From Polytrichum commune (Eukaryota > Streptophyta > Polytrichopsida > Polytrichales > Polytrichaceae): a stretch of DNA of 64,000 bases. Under the pieces are notes generated by a model. It ran no database searches and was not told where the DNA came from. It worked only from the letters and a program-made list of their open reading frames with translations. This document shows, piece by piece, positions 10,155 through 20,411 of this stretch. The stretch lies in NCBI GenBank assembly GCA_950295325.1, contig OX485805.1:53470758-53534757 (forward strand), read 5' to 3'. Numbering within the stretch: the first letter of the stretch is position 1; the number at the start of each line of letters is the position of its first letter. The position numbers and the translations under genes are program-made.

Positions 10155-13100
10155 TTCCGTTGGTTGGACATATACCATGTACCATTCAAGGCATGGTGTC
10201 ATGTTTTCCTTTCCTCGTTTATTTTCTTCACTTGCTTGCTCTTTTCCTTCCATGTAATCATCTTCTTCTTCTAGTACCTCCATATAAAATAAATTTGCAT
10301 CTGGTAGTTGGTCGTTTACTCCGGTGGGTGGTTCTCCATTATCGATTCTTGAGAGGTGATCCGCCATCACGTGTCGTCTCCCGGGCATATACACAATCTC
10401 AAAATCGTATTCTTGTAGAAGAAGCATCCATCTTGCGATTCTCCCCGAGATTATCGGTCTATTTATCAAGTATAACAATGCTTGATGATCCACGTAAAAT
10501 ACGAAATGATTCGCCAAAAGGTAATGTCGGAATTTGTTTACCGAATATGCCATTGCTAATGCTTCGCGTTCCGTTGTATTATAATTTTTCTCCGCTTGAT
10601 TTAGTAATCGGCTTGCGTAATATATAGGTGAGTCAATATTTCCATTCACCTTTTGCGCTAGTACCGCTCCAATGGCTATGTTTGATGCATCACAATGGAC
10701 ATGGAATTCCATTGACCAATTTGGAGCCATTAGTATTGGTGTTGTAGTTAGAAGTCTCTTGACTAGTTCAAATGTTTGTTGGCAATTTGTCGTCCATTCG
10801 AATGCTTCATCCTTTTTGAGGAGAGCATAAAGAGGTCTCGTAATTTGTGCAAACATCCATATGAATCTCCTATGGTATGTTACCGAGCCTAAGAAAGCTC
10901 GTAAACTCTTGACATTTGTTGGTGGTGGTAAGTTTTGAATCACGGAGATCTTTTTGGGATCTATCAAAAGTCCCTCTTTGCAAACCACATGACCAAGTAA
11001 TCTCCCCGAGGTCACACAAATCATGCACTTCTCCGGATTAAGACTTAACCCACACTCTCTACATCGTTGAAGACAAAGCTTAAGGTGCTTGATATGATCC
11101 GCCTTTGTCCCATATATACTAAAATCGTCTAAAAATACTTTCATAAAATCATTTAGAAACTCCGCGAAAATCGTCATCACTCCCCTTTGAAAAGTAGATG
11201 GCGCACTCATAAGTCCAAATGACATCACTCTAGTAGCATAAGCTCCCCACTCCGTAATAAAACAAGTTTTCGGTTGATCTTCCGGTGCTACCCTCACTTG
11301 ATTGTAACCACTAAATCCGTCTAGTAGTGACAACATCTCGTGTCCGGCTACCGTTTCAAGAATCTCCTCCGTGAATGGTAATGGAAATGGGTCGGATTTT
11401 GTTGCTCCGTTGAGTTTCCGATAATCTACACATACTCTCAACTTTCCATTTTTCTTTGGTACTATCACTATTGGTGAAAGCCATTCCGCTCTATCTACCG
11501 GGTATATGAATCCGGCCTTGAGCAATTTGTCGATCTCTTCCTTCACCTTCGCCGCATAATTCGGATTCATTCGATAACGGCTTTGCTTGATCGGCTTGGT
11601 GTTTGGTTTGAGTTCTATCTTGTGCTCACAAATGTGAGGTGGTATCCCTTTCATATCCTCATACGTCCATGCGAATACATCCTTGTAATCTCTTAGTATC
11701 TTAATCACTTGGTTTTCATAGGTAGGGTCAAGTTCCTTTCCTATTCGTACCATTTTGGGGTCCTCCGTTGTCCCAAGGTTAATTTCTTTTATCATATCTT
11801 CATCTTCGACGGTCCATCCCGCGATTGTTTTTCCCTTAACCGCTTCGGATGCCGGTGTTTGATCGATTGCTTGTTCTCCTTCTTTTGTTTCATAGAAATG
11901 GGATGGATAAACGGGTTTTTCTCCCATATCCTCTTTTTGTTTTGGAGTTCCTTCTTTGAGATTTGGAACTTGTTTCTCATTTTTCTTCACGATTGCTTTG
12001 AGTCCCTTTTTGTTGATATTCTCCTCGTTTTCTCCTTCGATGCTTGTCATGACCATATTGCATTCGGTTTCATATAATAGCTTCAATCCATCTAGTTCCA
12101 CATTGGCTATGTGGTGTAAGCTTGGATAAGCTTGATAAACTACTTGTTCCTCTTCATCGGTCAATCCGGCTTCCCAATCAAATCCTTCGATATTGATTGG
12201 TCTTGATGAATCCGGAAGCTTTGGTCTTCGATTAGTACCAATACATACGTCTATTCCATTTTGATACAAAATTAGTTGACTCTTTCCCCAATCATGCTTG
12301 GCACGTGCTTGCTTAAGCCATGGTCGTCCAAGTAGCATTGAGTAGCTATTCTCTTGATTCTCCATTCTTATTACCGTCACGGTGATCTTAAAAGTTAATC
12401 CTCCAATGTTGATTTTCAAATTCTTGATGATTCCAAGTGGCGTTACCTTCCTTTGATCCGCCATTTTGATTGTGAATGGTGCTACTTCAAGTTGTTTCTC
12501 TATTCTTAATTTGTCCATCAAAGTGTCCGTAATGATGTTCACTCCCGATCCTCCATCTAGTAACACGTTGGATATTCGTCGATTCTTAGTCCATACCGTT
12601 ATCATCGGCATTTCTTCATCAAAGTCTTTTGTGGCTACGAGATATGTTTGAGGTACTTCCCTCTCATCTCGCCCGTTCGTGTAAATTGCTTCCATTACTT
12701 TTCTTTTGCAATAAGGGGCTATTTCCAAAAGTTGCCCTATCGTTATATTTGCTTGTGTTGAATCTAGTACTTTTCGAATAATTTGTCCTACCCTCGTCCG
12801 GGGTTCTTCTTTCATCGCTTCTCCCTTAGCGGATTTTCGGTACTTTGGGGCCAGATCTTCTGGCTCTAAAAGATCTTCGCCCGCTTCCCGTTGGATCTCC
12901 TTGATCTCATTCGTTACTTGGCGGTGTATCTCCCGCTTCTTCTTCCACTCCGAGTCCTCCGGTGCATCCCGCAACACTTGTGACTCGTGTTCTTTTCGCC
13001 TATTCTTTGGCTCATTCTCATTCTCACTAAGCTCTTCGCTTTCTTCATCCATAACCTTTATAATATCCTTTTCATCATCACTATCACTATTCTCCGAGTC

Positions 13101-13223
13101 TTCGCTCTTTCTATCATCTTCTTCATCTTCCGATTCACCCTCTTCCTTAGAGTTTTCTTTCGCCGCTCTTTGGGCTCTCATCATCACACACACACTTGGT
13201 GTCACTACATTTGCCGCCACCAT
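10002..13223 (-). CDS. pol: Element A protease, reverse transcriptase and RNase H
   Basis: 1,073 codons. Residues 1-150 are an acidic linker. The retropepsin region at about 205-310 has LLDGGSGVNI at 222-231, a DGG where D-S/T-G is usual. RT spans about 550-800, with LRVCVDYRKLN, MSFGLMSAPSTFQ and the catalytic FLDDFSIYG (a YxDD variant common in Athila/Tat). RNase H follows with DASNIAIGAVLAQ, TEREALAMAYS and VDHQALLYL, ending ADHLSRIDNG. The frame then runs into integrase module 1 and stops at TAA 10002. The Met at 13223 is only the first in frame: in element C gag and protease are continuous, so in A a frameshift just upstream of 13223 separates them. The protein would copy element RNA into cDNA in cytoplasmic particles. 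Confidence 0.95.
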   Translation of the reverse strand: MVAANVVTPSVCVMMRAQRAAKENSKEEGESEDEEDDRKSEDSENSDSDDEKDIIKVMDEESEELSENENEPKNRRKEHESQVLRDAPEDSEWKKKREIHRQVTNEIKEIQREAGEDLLEPEDLAPKYRKSAKGEAMKEEPRTRVGQIIRKVLDSTQANITIGQLLEIAPYCKRKVMEAIYTNGRDEREVPQTYLVATKDFDEEMPMITVWTKNRRISNVLLDGGSGVNIITDTLMDKLRIEKQLEVAPFTIKMADQRKVTPLGIIKNLKINIGGLTFKITVTVIRMENQENSYSMLLGRPWLKQARAKHDWGKSQLILYQNGIDVCIGTNRRPKLPDSSRPINIEGFDWEAGLTDEEEQVVYQAYPSLHHIANVELDGLKLLYETECNMVMTSIEGENEENINKKGLKAIVKKNEKQVPNLKEGTPKQKEDMGEKPVYPSHFYETKEGEQAIDQTPASEAVKGKTIAGWTVEDEDMIKEINLGTTEDPKMVRIGKELDPTYENQVIKILRDYKDVFAWTYEDMKGIPPHICEHKIELKPNTKPIKQSRYRMNPNYAAKVKEEIDKLLKAGFIYPVDRAEWLSPIVIVPKKNGKLRVCVDYRKLNGATKSDPFPLPFTEEILETVAGHEMLSLLDGFSGYNQVRVAPEDQPKTCFITEWGAYATRVMSFGLMSAPSTFQRGVMTIFAEFLNDFMKVFLDDFSIYGTKADHIKHLKLCLQRCRECGLSLNPEKCMICVTSGRLLGHVVCKEGLLIDPKKISVIQNLPPPTNVKSLRAFLGSVTYHRRFIWMFAQITRPLYALLKKDEAFEWTTNCQQTFELVKRLLTTTPILMAPNWSMEFHVHCDASNIAIGAVLAQKVNGNIDSPIYYASRLLNQAEKNYNTTEREALAMAYSVNKFRHYLLANHFVFYVDHQALLYLINRPIISGRIARWMLLLQEYDFEIVYMPGRRHVMADHLSRIDNGEPPTGVNDQLPDANLFYMEVLEEEDDYMEGKEQASEENKRGKENMTPCLEWYMVYVQPTEDWRKPFKEYLKYGKLLTIGTTEEGQTCIRRASEPYIMDGDKLIRISPSGE

Positions 13224-15160
13224 GGGCTTCTTCGCGTATTCGCTTCATCTTGATGTTTCCTAAACAATGAGCACTCCGGCTTTCTATGACCCTGTTGATG
13301 ACAATAATAGCACTCGTCGGCGTTGCCTTCCCGTCGCGGTAGGCCAGTGTACCCGATTCTCGGCGCAACCTTTTGGCTTATATTGTCCATCACATCCCTG
13401 GGGTACTCCAATCTCCCGTGATTAATGGGTCCTCTAGGGCCGCCCTGATAGGGGTATGCTTCTTCCCTCGGGTAGTATTGGCTTCGGTAGGGGTATGTTG
13501 CTTCCCTCCGGTAATTATCATACGGGTACCGATCTCCTCTTCGGTATTCCTGCCCGTTATAGGGGTATCCTTCATCCCTTTGCTTATCTCTCCCTTGATA
13601 GGGGTATCTCATATCTCGCCGATTCTCCCCGAACCGCGGTCTCTCTTCATCTCTAAACCTCGGAGGTACGGCCTCCGCCCTTCTCCGGTTGTTGTTCATT
13701 TGTGGTTGTACTTGATTCACTCCATATCTCCTTTCTCGTATTCTCCCGTCATAAACGCATTCATTTGTATTGTGTGTAGTGCTATTGCAATTCGAGCAAC
13801 TCTTTAATTGGCACGCACTTGGATAGTGCCCTTCATTATGGCATCTCCGGCAAGTGACTCCCGTCCTAAACTTCCGAGATCCAATTGTTAGTTCCTCTAT
13901 CTCTTGTTTAAGAGCTTTTAGATCATCTTTGGTAATTTCGGCTTTCTTAGCCTTTCCCTTTTTCTTCTTTCTCCGCGCTTCTCCGTCGGAATCGCTACTT
14001 GAATCTCCACTTGATTCGTCTTCTCTCATTCTTTCCTTTTTCGTTTTGCTCATCTCAATCTTCCGTGCCGAAGCTAGTGCTTCCTCCAAAGTATCACTTG
14101 GTAGTATGTTTACATATTTCTCGTATTCCTTTCTTAGTCCATTTATGAACCAAGTTTTTCTAATTTGTTCTCCCGGCGCGGGTTGAATCTTTGCGGCCGC
14201 TACCATTACTCGTTCATAGAATTCTTCCACCGATTCATCTTTCTTTTGCTTTACGTGTGACAAGTTGTTGATGATCTCCCCTTCCGATTTAGTTGATCGG
14301 AATCGTTGGATAAAAGTTGTCTTCAAATTGTTCCAATTCAAAAAGTGATTTGCGGGAAATTGAGTGTACCATTCTAGTGCCTTTTTCTTTAGAGTCACCG
14401 GAAACAATCTTAATTTCTCCGCATCGGTTCCTTCTTGATTGGCATGACATATATTGACATACTCTTGTATGTAAGTGTCCGGATCCTCTTTTCCTTTGTA
14501 TGTGGGAAGAGGTATCTTTCCTCTTCTAGGCGGGGGTGGTGCTCCTCCCGACATGGCTATAGTTCCACTTCCTCTTCCTCCTCCGGAACTTCCAATATTC
14601 GTTCCTAATGACATTGTTCCGGATCTTGTTGTGCTATTAATTGGTACCCTATAGTCAAATCTTTGTTCACTAGCCCTTACTTGTTGCAAAAATTCTTCAA
14701 ATGTTTGGTTGACTTGTCTTGATGTTGGTTCCTCACTTTGAGTTGTTGTTGAATTTTCGTCCTCTACTATGCTTTCTTGTGTGTCTTGATCAAAATTAAT
14801 ATTCCGGGGTATTCCCTCTCTATTGTATGTTTCGAATGTTCCTAATGGAGTGACGGTATCTCCTTGTTCTTCTCTATTTATATTTTCGTATTCATAAGGT
14901 GATGGTCGGTCTAGATTATCACTTGTTAGTGGTGGGGATGGTGATCTAGATACTTCAAGACCTTCGGCTCTTTGTTTTGCCCGTCTCTCGTATCGTTCCG
15001 CTCTCTCTCTTCTTTGCCTCTCGGCTCTTCCTTCCTCGCTATTGGGGTTTACTCCATGTTGCATACGGTTAATATGTCTACGTTCGGCCTCGGCCTCTCT
15101 CCTAGATGGCGGCGAACGGCTTCGTTTCCTAGTGTCTTCCTCTTCGTCGTACATTAACAC
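13205..15160 (-). CDS. gag: Element A gag (capsid and nucleocapsid)
   Basis: 651 codons. Residues 1-100 are charged and Arg/Glu-rich. The capsid domain begins near 216 (IPLPTYKGKEDPDTYIQEY) and includes ALEWYTQF and DESVEEFYERV, typical of plant Retrotrans_gag. Three CCHC knuckles follow: CRRCHNEGHYPSAC, CSNCNSTTHNTNEC and, near the end, CYYCHQQGHRKPEC. Between knuckles 2 and 3 is an Arg/Tyr/Pro-rich stretch with repeated (Y)RRxxxYPY units, also present in element C. It packages genomic RNA. The frame overlaps the pol frame by 19 bp in a different phase; element C reads through here without a shift, so I take this as a disabling frameshift. Confidence 0.95.
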   Translation of the reverse strand: MLMYDEEEDTRKRSRSPPSRREAEAERRHINRMQHGVNPNSEEGRAERQRRERAERYERRAKQRAEGLEVSRSPSPPLTSDNLDRPSPYEYENINREEQGDTVTPLGTFETYNREGIPRNINFDQDTQESIVEDENSTTTQSEEPTSRQVNQTFEEFLQQVRASEQRFDYRVPINSTTRSGTMSLGTNIGSSGGGRGSGTIAMSGGAPPPPRRGKIPLPTYKGKEDPDTYIQEYVNICHANQEGTDAEKLRLFPVTLKKKALEWYTQFPANHFLNWNNLKTTFIQRFRSTKSEGEIINNLSHVKQKKDESVEEFYERVMVAAAKIQPAPGEQIRKTWFINGLRKEYEKYVNILPSDTLEEALASARKIEMSKTKKERMREDESSGDSSSDSDGEARRKKKKGKAKKAEITKDDLKALKQEIEELTIGSRKFRTGVTCRRCHNEGHYPSACQLKSCSNCNSTTHNTNECVYDGRIRERRYGVNQVQPQMNNNRRRAEAVPPRFRDEERPRFGENRRDMRYPYQGRDKQRDEGYPYNGQEYRRGDRYPYDNYRREATYPYRSQYYPREEAYPYQGGPRGPINHGRLEYPRDVMDNISQKVAPRIGYTGLPRREGNADECYYCHQQGHRKPECSLFRKHQDEANTRRSPWWRQM

Positions 15161-15393
15161 TACTTAGCATGATCTTAGATCACCCTAGTTGGCCCTCCCG
15201 GCTTCAACTATGTGCACCTATATTCATCCTTTCGCTAGTACGGTTCTTAGGAAACACTCAATTTAATTTTCTCTTCCTCTTTGTCGTACGTTAACGCTAC
15301 TTAGCATGACCCAAGATCACCCCTAATCGGCCCTCCCGGCTTCAATTATGTGTATCTATCTCATCCTTTCGCTAGTACAACTCTTAGGACACG
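15137..15393 (-). repeat. Tandem duplication over the gag start of element A
   Basis: Two diverged units of about 110 bp with a period of 137 bp: both contain ggccctcccggcttcaa and catcctttcgctagtac. The unit nearer gag includes its first codons; the other lies in the leader between ORF1 and gag. No other gene is visible in 15161-15452. Confidence 0.75.
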
Positions 15394-15452
15394 CTATCGT
15401 TTCTTGACTCAATAAAATGTTCCTCTTTTTCCCCAATCTATTCTTAAAATTT

Positions 15453-16075
15453 TCACTCGTTAAAATTGATCAACCCTCGCTCACTATTTTCCAACCTCTC
15501 TAGTCCGTTGTAAAGTTTTATCATCACCCTTTCGAAGTACAAGTTGTATAATAGTCCCTCTTGCGGGTAGTGGTACCCTCTATGACTTGTGGCGCCTTTC
15601 GCCCGCTTTCCGATTCCAATTCTCCCGTGATTCCACACCTTTGAGAATATCTTTGCTTGTAGTTCTTCCGGTAGTTCGTAGATTCTCCTCTCAAACTCCG
15701 ATCGATAAGTAAATCCAATTCGTTTCTTGATAAAGTTCTTGGTTGCTTTTGTTTTGTAAACTTTGTACAGTGCATGTTCCACATCAAGTCATGGAACCTC
15801 TTTACTCCTTCATATTGAGTTAGTACCTTTTCGTCTTCACTAAACTTTGGGTATTCCCAAGGCCAATGACTCTCGGTTCCTTTGGTGTCAATATCTTCTA
15901 TAGTGTCTTCAATCACGTATACTCCTTTCACGTTCGATCTTTCAATTTTTCTCAAAATCGATCTTTCGACATGTGAGGCTTCAAGTGGTCCGATTAAATG
16001 CTTCTCCTCGGATCCTTCTTCTAATCTTTTTCGTAAGTTATCGCGGCAATGGATATTTTCAAACCAAGGAATCAT
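15453..16075 (-). pseudogene. Element A ORF1, second copy
   Basis: Two overlapping frames (15524-16075 and 15453-15782) are parts of one reading frame broken by a frameshift near 15775. Together they match element C ORF1 (51833-52444): HWPWEYPKFSED, RFHDLMWNM, FTYRSEFERRI, ELPEELQAKIFSKVWNHG, HRGYHYPQEGLLYNLY. The position between primer site and gag is that of ORF1 in Ogre-type elements. No known domain is recognised; the conserved block is rich in aromatic and charged residues, with neither signal peptide nor membrane segment. Confidence 0.75.
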
Positions 16076-16097
16076 TGATTGTAGCCGGTACCATTAC

Positions 16098-16689
16098 TCA
16101 TGTGTAGTATAGGTCGTAAAAGAACCCTTCTAGATTATAATGGTACCCACTTTGTTTTGTCGTTCCCGGCATGCATTCCCACAATGTATCCTTGCCTTTG
16201 TTCCACACTTTTGAAAATATGATGGCTTGTAATTCTTCGGGTAAGTCTTTGATTCTTTTCTCAAACTCTGATCGGTATGTGAAACTAATCCGTCTTTCTT
16301 CAAAATTTCTCCACGCTTGATTAATGTAGGCTCGGTTCATGCATACAATTAATCCGAGAAATCGGTTGGTGCTAGTCCATTCTCCTTCTTTGTTAGATTC
16401 TTTGATGTAATCGGGATATTCCCATGGCCAAATTGATATTAATTCCTTTTGGTCGTTCACTATCTTCTCCTTTGATTTAACGTTCCAATTTTGTTTGTTG
16501 TTCATTGGAACTTTCTCCCGTCGTGTGCCATAATTTGTAAAGTAAGGACTCCTCAATCTCCACTTGATAGAATTTCTCTTGAGTTTCGATCTCCTTGAGT
16601 ATCGCCTCGCAAAAAGTGATGAAGTTTAATTCATTCAACGTATCACGTATCTCCCGGTCGTCTTCCGTATGTCTCTTCTCATTTGACAT
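16098..16689 (-). pseudogene. Element A ORF1, first copy
   Basis: A second, upstream copy of ORF1 in tandem: 16477-16689 (starting MSNEKRHTEDDRE) and 16098-16556 are in different frames, so a frameshift lies near 16500-16550. The shared blocks are IWPWEYPDYI, ISFTYRSEFEKRI, DLPEELQAIIFSKVWNKG and SGYHYNLEGFFYDLY. It is diverged from the second copy in much of its length, so the duplication is not recent, and element C has only one copy. Being closest to the LTR promoter it would be translated first from the genomic RNA. Confidence 0.72.
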
Positions 16690-16866
16690 TCTTACTAGTA
16701 AGGCGCATTATCTCCGAATCGTGTTTAGTTCCATTTGGTAGATATGACGTTGCGGTTGTCCGCTCTTCTTGGCGTAATTCTCCACGTGCTTAGTTAACGT
16801 ATTCGCCAAGAACCTCCGCTTTCGTCCCTTTCACACTTAAAATCACCGAGACACATTAATGGCAAG

Positions 16867-16886
16867 AATCCCCAGCATGGTCGCCA
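16867..16886 (-). other. Element A primer-binding site
   Basis: TGGCGACCATGCTGGGGATT on the minus strand, three bases (TTT) from the LTR end. The identical 20 bases occur in element C at 52537-52556. The sequence resembles the site described for Ogre-type elements (tRNA-Arg as I recall); the tRNA identity is from memory and not proved here. Confidence 0.85.
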
Positions 16887-16889
16887 AAA

Positions 16890-19172
16890 TGATGCACCCC
16901 GTGGGTCGTTCTCTTGCAAATTAGCTCAAGAAGACTCACGGTGAGACATCACGTAAATTTATATTCGCTTGAGAACTACCGTGCCTCATTAATATGTTCG
17001 GTCTCGAATTAATAATCCCTCTCTTCTCCTTATGATATGAATATAATTATTGGAGTGAACACAATCTCATTATCTTAATTCTTACTCTCAATGTAAGGCA
17101 TCATTGATAATAAGAACCATTAGATTTAAAGAAAGCTTCAAGAGGTGTAACAATATCCTCGATAATAATATAATTTTCAATAAATCATACGAGTCTTTAA
17201 GACTCGTAATTCATAAGCATCAATCACATAAATGATAGTATCTTATAATAATGAAGAAGATATAATATTCTTGAGTCTTCATTTTTAAGCTCAAGTGTTA
17301 CTACGTATAATATTGTAACTTGACAATTATGCATATAGTAGTTATAAGTTCATGAACACTTCATTAATTGTTTTGCAATGTCACGTTGAACTTCAAAGTC
17401 TTTTAATAACAAGAATAATTATACTCTCTTGAGTTTTACTCAAGAGTAAGAACTTCTCTTTGATTGTTAATGACATCCAACAACTCACAAAGTATCTTAA
17501 GAGAATAAGCACTTTTACTACAAAGTGTTTCTTGATGACGAGAAGATAAACCTATCTCTCTTGAGTTTTGCTCAAGAGAAGAGAGATCTTCTCTTGAATA
17601 GATAATCCTTCAAATTGTAATGACATCCAACAACTCACAAAGAATCTTAAAGTAAGAAGCTTCAATAACAATTGTAGTAAGTAAATTATCTTATATCAAT
17701 ATTACTTCATTCATATGTATTCAAACTTTGATATGAATTAATGTCTTCATCATGCTTATTAATCATAAGTTCAACAATCAATATGTAGTATAATATGTAT
17801 AATACTTATAAGTCAATTATATAGTTTTCAATAATAAGCTCCTCCTCTTTTGAAGGAGTTGTAATCGTTAAGTTATTTTGCTTAAATCATAACATGCATA
17901 TTATTCTTCAATCATTCAATCACATGTATATTTATAATTCCCTTTTGAGGAGATCAATGATAAGTTCCGCTTTGAGAGATAATCTTGTTTCCTTCACTCA
18001 AGTTTGACAATCGCTTTCTCAATTCAATCTCTCTCAAAGTCTCATTGATTCTCCAATTTGTCTTGAGCGCTTTGTTCTCACCCTCACACTATCTTTTGAG
18101 TTCTTTCTCAAAAGAGTCTACTCAATCTACTCTACTCTCGGTTGCTCAATCACTTAAGCTACAAAGTACCATTGACGACTCGTAGTTCAAATTGAGAGAG
18201 GTAGAAAGATCACACGCATTTGTAGAAAAGATAAGTGTATTGCAAAAGTTCCTCGAGAGGAGAGTTACAAAAGCTTCAAGTGATTTTTGACACTCAAATT
18301 TAAGATAACTTCGTTGTGTAGAAAATGAGGTGTAGGTCTCCTAATTTGCTTCCCTTATATAGTCTTCTCTTTCTATCCAAAATCTATACTAAGAGTGGTT
18401 GTTAACTTCCACTTTCCTAGATACTAGCTATCTTCAATATATGTACATGCTATCTATCTAAAACGGTTATAACCGTTTCACTACTCCAATGTTCTTAATA
18501 CCAAGATTTTACTATATCTCTCCTTGAGAGTCAATCAAATCTTTGTGCGTGATTGATTTGATTCCGATAATTCATATTTAGTACATACTCGTAGAATGTA
18601 CTCTAGTCCTATATTCCCCTTAGTGTCTTCATAATGTCTCTTGAACTTTATATCCAAAATTCCCATATATTCCATAATCGTGCTTCATCAAAATCCTACA
18701 TTCTAAACTATTTCATAATCATGCTTCCTTGGATATTCAATGCAATCCTTAAATACATAATTATGTCTCTTCCTTCATCCTCAAAATCCTATATTCTAAT
18801 ATATTCCATATACCCCTTAATATACCCTTTTAATATTCCTCTAATACCTCCCTTAATATGCACCTCTAATAACTAAGCTCTTTTTGTAAAGGAGCTGGGT
18901 TTCCTATATCCGTGGGTAGCGGACCCTATCTCCGCGCGTAAGTAGCGCAATGCCGTGGGAAAGGGGCCCTAAGGCCGTGGCCAAGTCCATGGCCGAGTCC
19001 GAGCTCCATAGCCAAGGTTGAAAACTTCCTCTCCCAATTTCGGTGCCGCTCCTTGAACTTCCTCTTGCTTGTTAATTCCATTTGATGCTTGAATGTGCTT
19101 TGCTCCTTAGGTCTGTGTTGATTGATCGTACCATTTACACATCTCTTGTGATTCATAATGTTGTACTCAACA
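16890..19172 (-). repeat. Element A 5' LTR (right copy)
   Basis: 2,283 bp, a counterpart of 1205-3487 at a constant offset of 15,685 with no difference in the parts I compared. It would carry the active promoter for the minus-strand transcript (TATA 18353-18362). Confidence 0.96.
18353..18362 (-). promoter_or_regulatory. TATA box of element A 5' LTR
   Basis: CTATATAAGG, with the Myb-type palindrome AAACGGTTATAACCGTTT about 100 bp upstream at 18461-18478. This is the copy expected to start the full-length RNA. Confidence 0.6.
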
Positions 19173-19177
19173 ACGAG
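19173..19177. repeat. Target-site duplication of element A, right copy
   Basis: ACGAG, identical to 1200-1204. B1 sequence resumes directly after it. Confidence 0.97.
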
Positions 19178-19702
19178 CTTTCTAAGAAATGCATCGTTTT
19201 AGGTGGGTTTCAAAAGCGGGTGGTGAAAACCATGTTCAAGACCCCAAAGCATCTTGAGGACGTAGTGCGAATCATAAAGATTTGAAGAGCATTGAAGCCG
19301 ATGTTCCTAAAAAGAAGTTGGACGGCACATCACCACAAAGTGGGTTTAGCCGAAAGAGGCCCCAAGGAAATGAGCGCAAGTAGTTTGGCCCATTATACCA
19401 AGGCAAATCATGCTAGCTCGTGCCGTGGACGAAATGTGAGAAGGTGGTTTGGTGGTACCAAGCTAGATCATATTTGTGCCACGGACGGAGTGTTAAAAGT
19501 TGGCCTTGCAGACCAAGCCAAACTCATGGTGTTGCCGAGGACCAAATGTTAGACGATGGTTTTGTGGCCAAGGCTAGTAGCCTTAAGCCAAGGCCAACTA
19601 TTTTATATCTTGAGGCTCAAATGAATGGGACAAACGTCTAATGGGTTGACAAAGAGGCAAGCCATGCCTTCTTGAGCCCAAAACTCATAAGGGAGTTGGG
19701 GC
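19178..19702 (+). pseudogene. B1 5' coding remnant with short tandem repeats
   Basis: This matches 37664-38340 of B2 in reverse. It includes about three degenerate units carrying gtgcc(g/a)(c/t)ggacg; B2 has about five at a 54-58 bp period. No long frame is open. Cys- and Trp-containing peptides such as GRNVRRWFGG could be worn-down zinc-knuckle or linker repeats, but this is not certain. Confidence 0.5.
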
Positions 19703-20203
19703 TTGCCGATTGGTAGAGCGGGCAAGCCCACCAAGGTGCGGTTTGGAAAGGGCAAACCGCATGAGACAAAGGAGGCCGCGATGCATGTAACCTTTCAATG
19801 TGGGACATTGGATTTTTGTCAAAATTTCACACCAAATGAAATAGATAAAATGCATGTCATTGTGAAGGCCGCCTTCTTTGAAACTCACATGATAGATGTG
19901 AGGTGCAAGCCGGTGTGCTTGCGGTGCATTATGATGTGTCATAATGGCAAAGAATTGAAGTTCAAATTAACAATGACTCCTATGGTAGGAGGACCTAAGT
20001 TGAATTTGGTCTTAATGGACCGAATACAAAAAAAAAAAAACATAATGGTCGTGGTTCAATTGGAGCAACTCCAAGGAACGTATGGGGAGGCTAGGAAAGA
20101 TGGGCCTCCCCCAAACAACATTGGTGTGATGTTGGTGAGATACAAGGATGTATTCACCAATGTGTTGCCCAAAAAAAAATTACCGCCAAGAAGTGAAAAA
20201 TAA
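19703..20203 (+). pseudogene. pol: B1 protease region remnant
   Basis: 166 open codons, matching B2 37274-37663 (shared GKGKPHETKEAAMHVTFQCG and GGPKLNLVLMD). The pattern fits the C-terminal half of a chromovirus protease domain and the linker to RT (PPPNNIGVMLVRYKDVF, then LPPRSE just before the stop). An A-run at 20030-20040 lies where B1 and B2 diverge. Immediately downstream the RT fingers and palm are absent. Confidence 0.65.
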
Positions 20204-20239
20204 CTTTGCTCAACGAGAGATTGAGCTCTTGAGGTATGT

Positions 20240-20411
20240 GGTGATAAATGAAGTTGGTGGACGAACATGAAGAATGTCAAGGCAATCCAAAAGGAGAATT
20301 GGCCCTTGATTCAAAAGGGCTTAGGTCATTTGTTGGCCTAGCCAATTAGTACCACAACTTCATTCGAGAGTTTTCTAAGGTTGCTAGGACCTTATTCAAC
20401 TTATTGAGGAA
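20240..20411 (+). pseudogene. pol: B1 RT connection segment; RT palm missing
   Basis: Reads as VDEHEECQGNP, then LRSFVGLAN and FSKVARTL, the end of RT leading to RNase H (family pattern LRSFLGLANYYRRFI). It follows the protease linker within about 50 bp, so the roughly 600 bp that should encode the RT fingers and palm, with YxDD, are gone. B2 has the same join (36932-37117), so the deletion belongs to the lineage. Confidence 0.75.

Larger units (their letters stand above)
1205..19172 (-). mobile_element. Element A: 18-kb Ty3/gypsy retrotransposon inserted in B1
   Basis: The element is complete from LTR to LTR: two 2,283-bp LTRs (1205-3487 and 16890-19172), 5-bp TSD, primer site at 16867-16886, polypurine tract at 3488-3501, and minus-strand coding order ORF1 (two copies), gag, protease, RT, RNase H, five integrase N-terminal modules, integrase core, accessory ORF. 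Size, LTR length, 5' ORF1 and PBS recall Tat/Ogre elements, but there is no chromodomain and no second (archaeal-type) RNase H that I can recognise. The LTRs show no difference in the stretches I compared, yet most genes carry frameshifts or stops. Confidence 0.96.

Noticed and set aside
13205-13260. Programmed -1 frameshift between gag and pol of element A
   Set aside because: The pol frame is one base back, but the short overlap has no slippery heptamer I can see, and element C reads gag-protease in one frame. A disabling indel is simpler.
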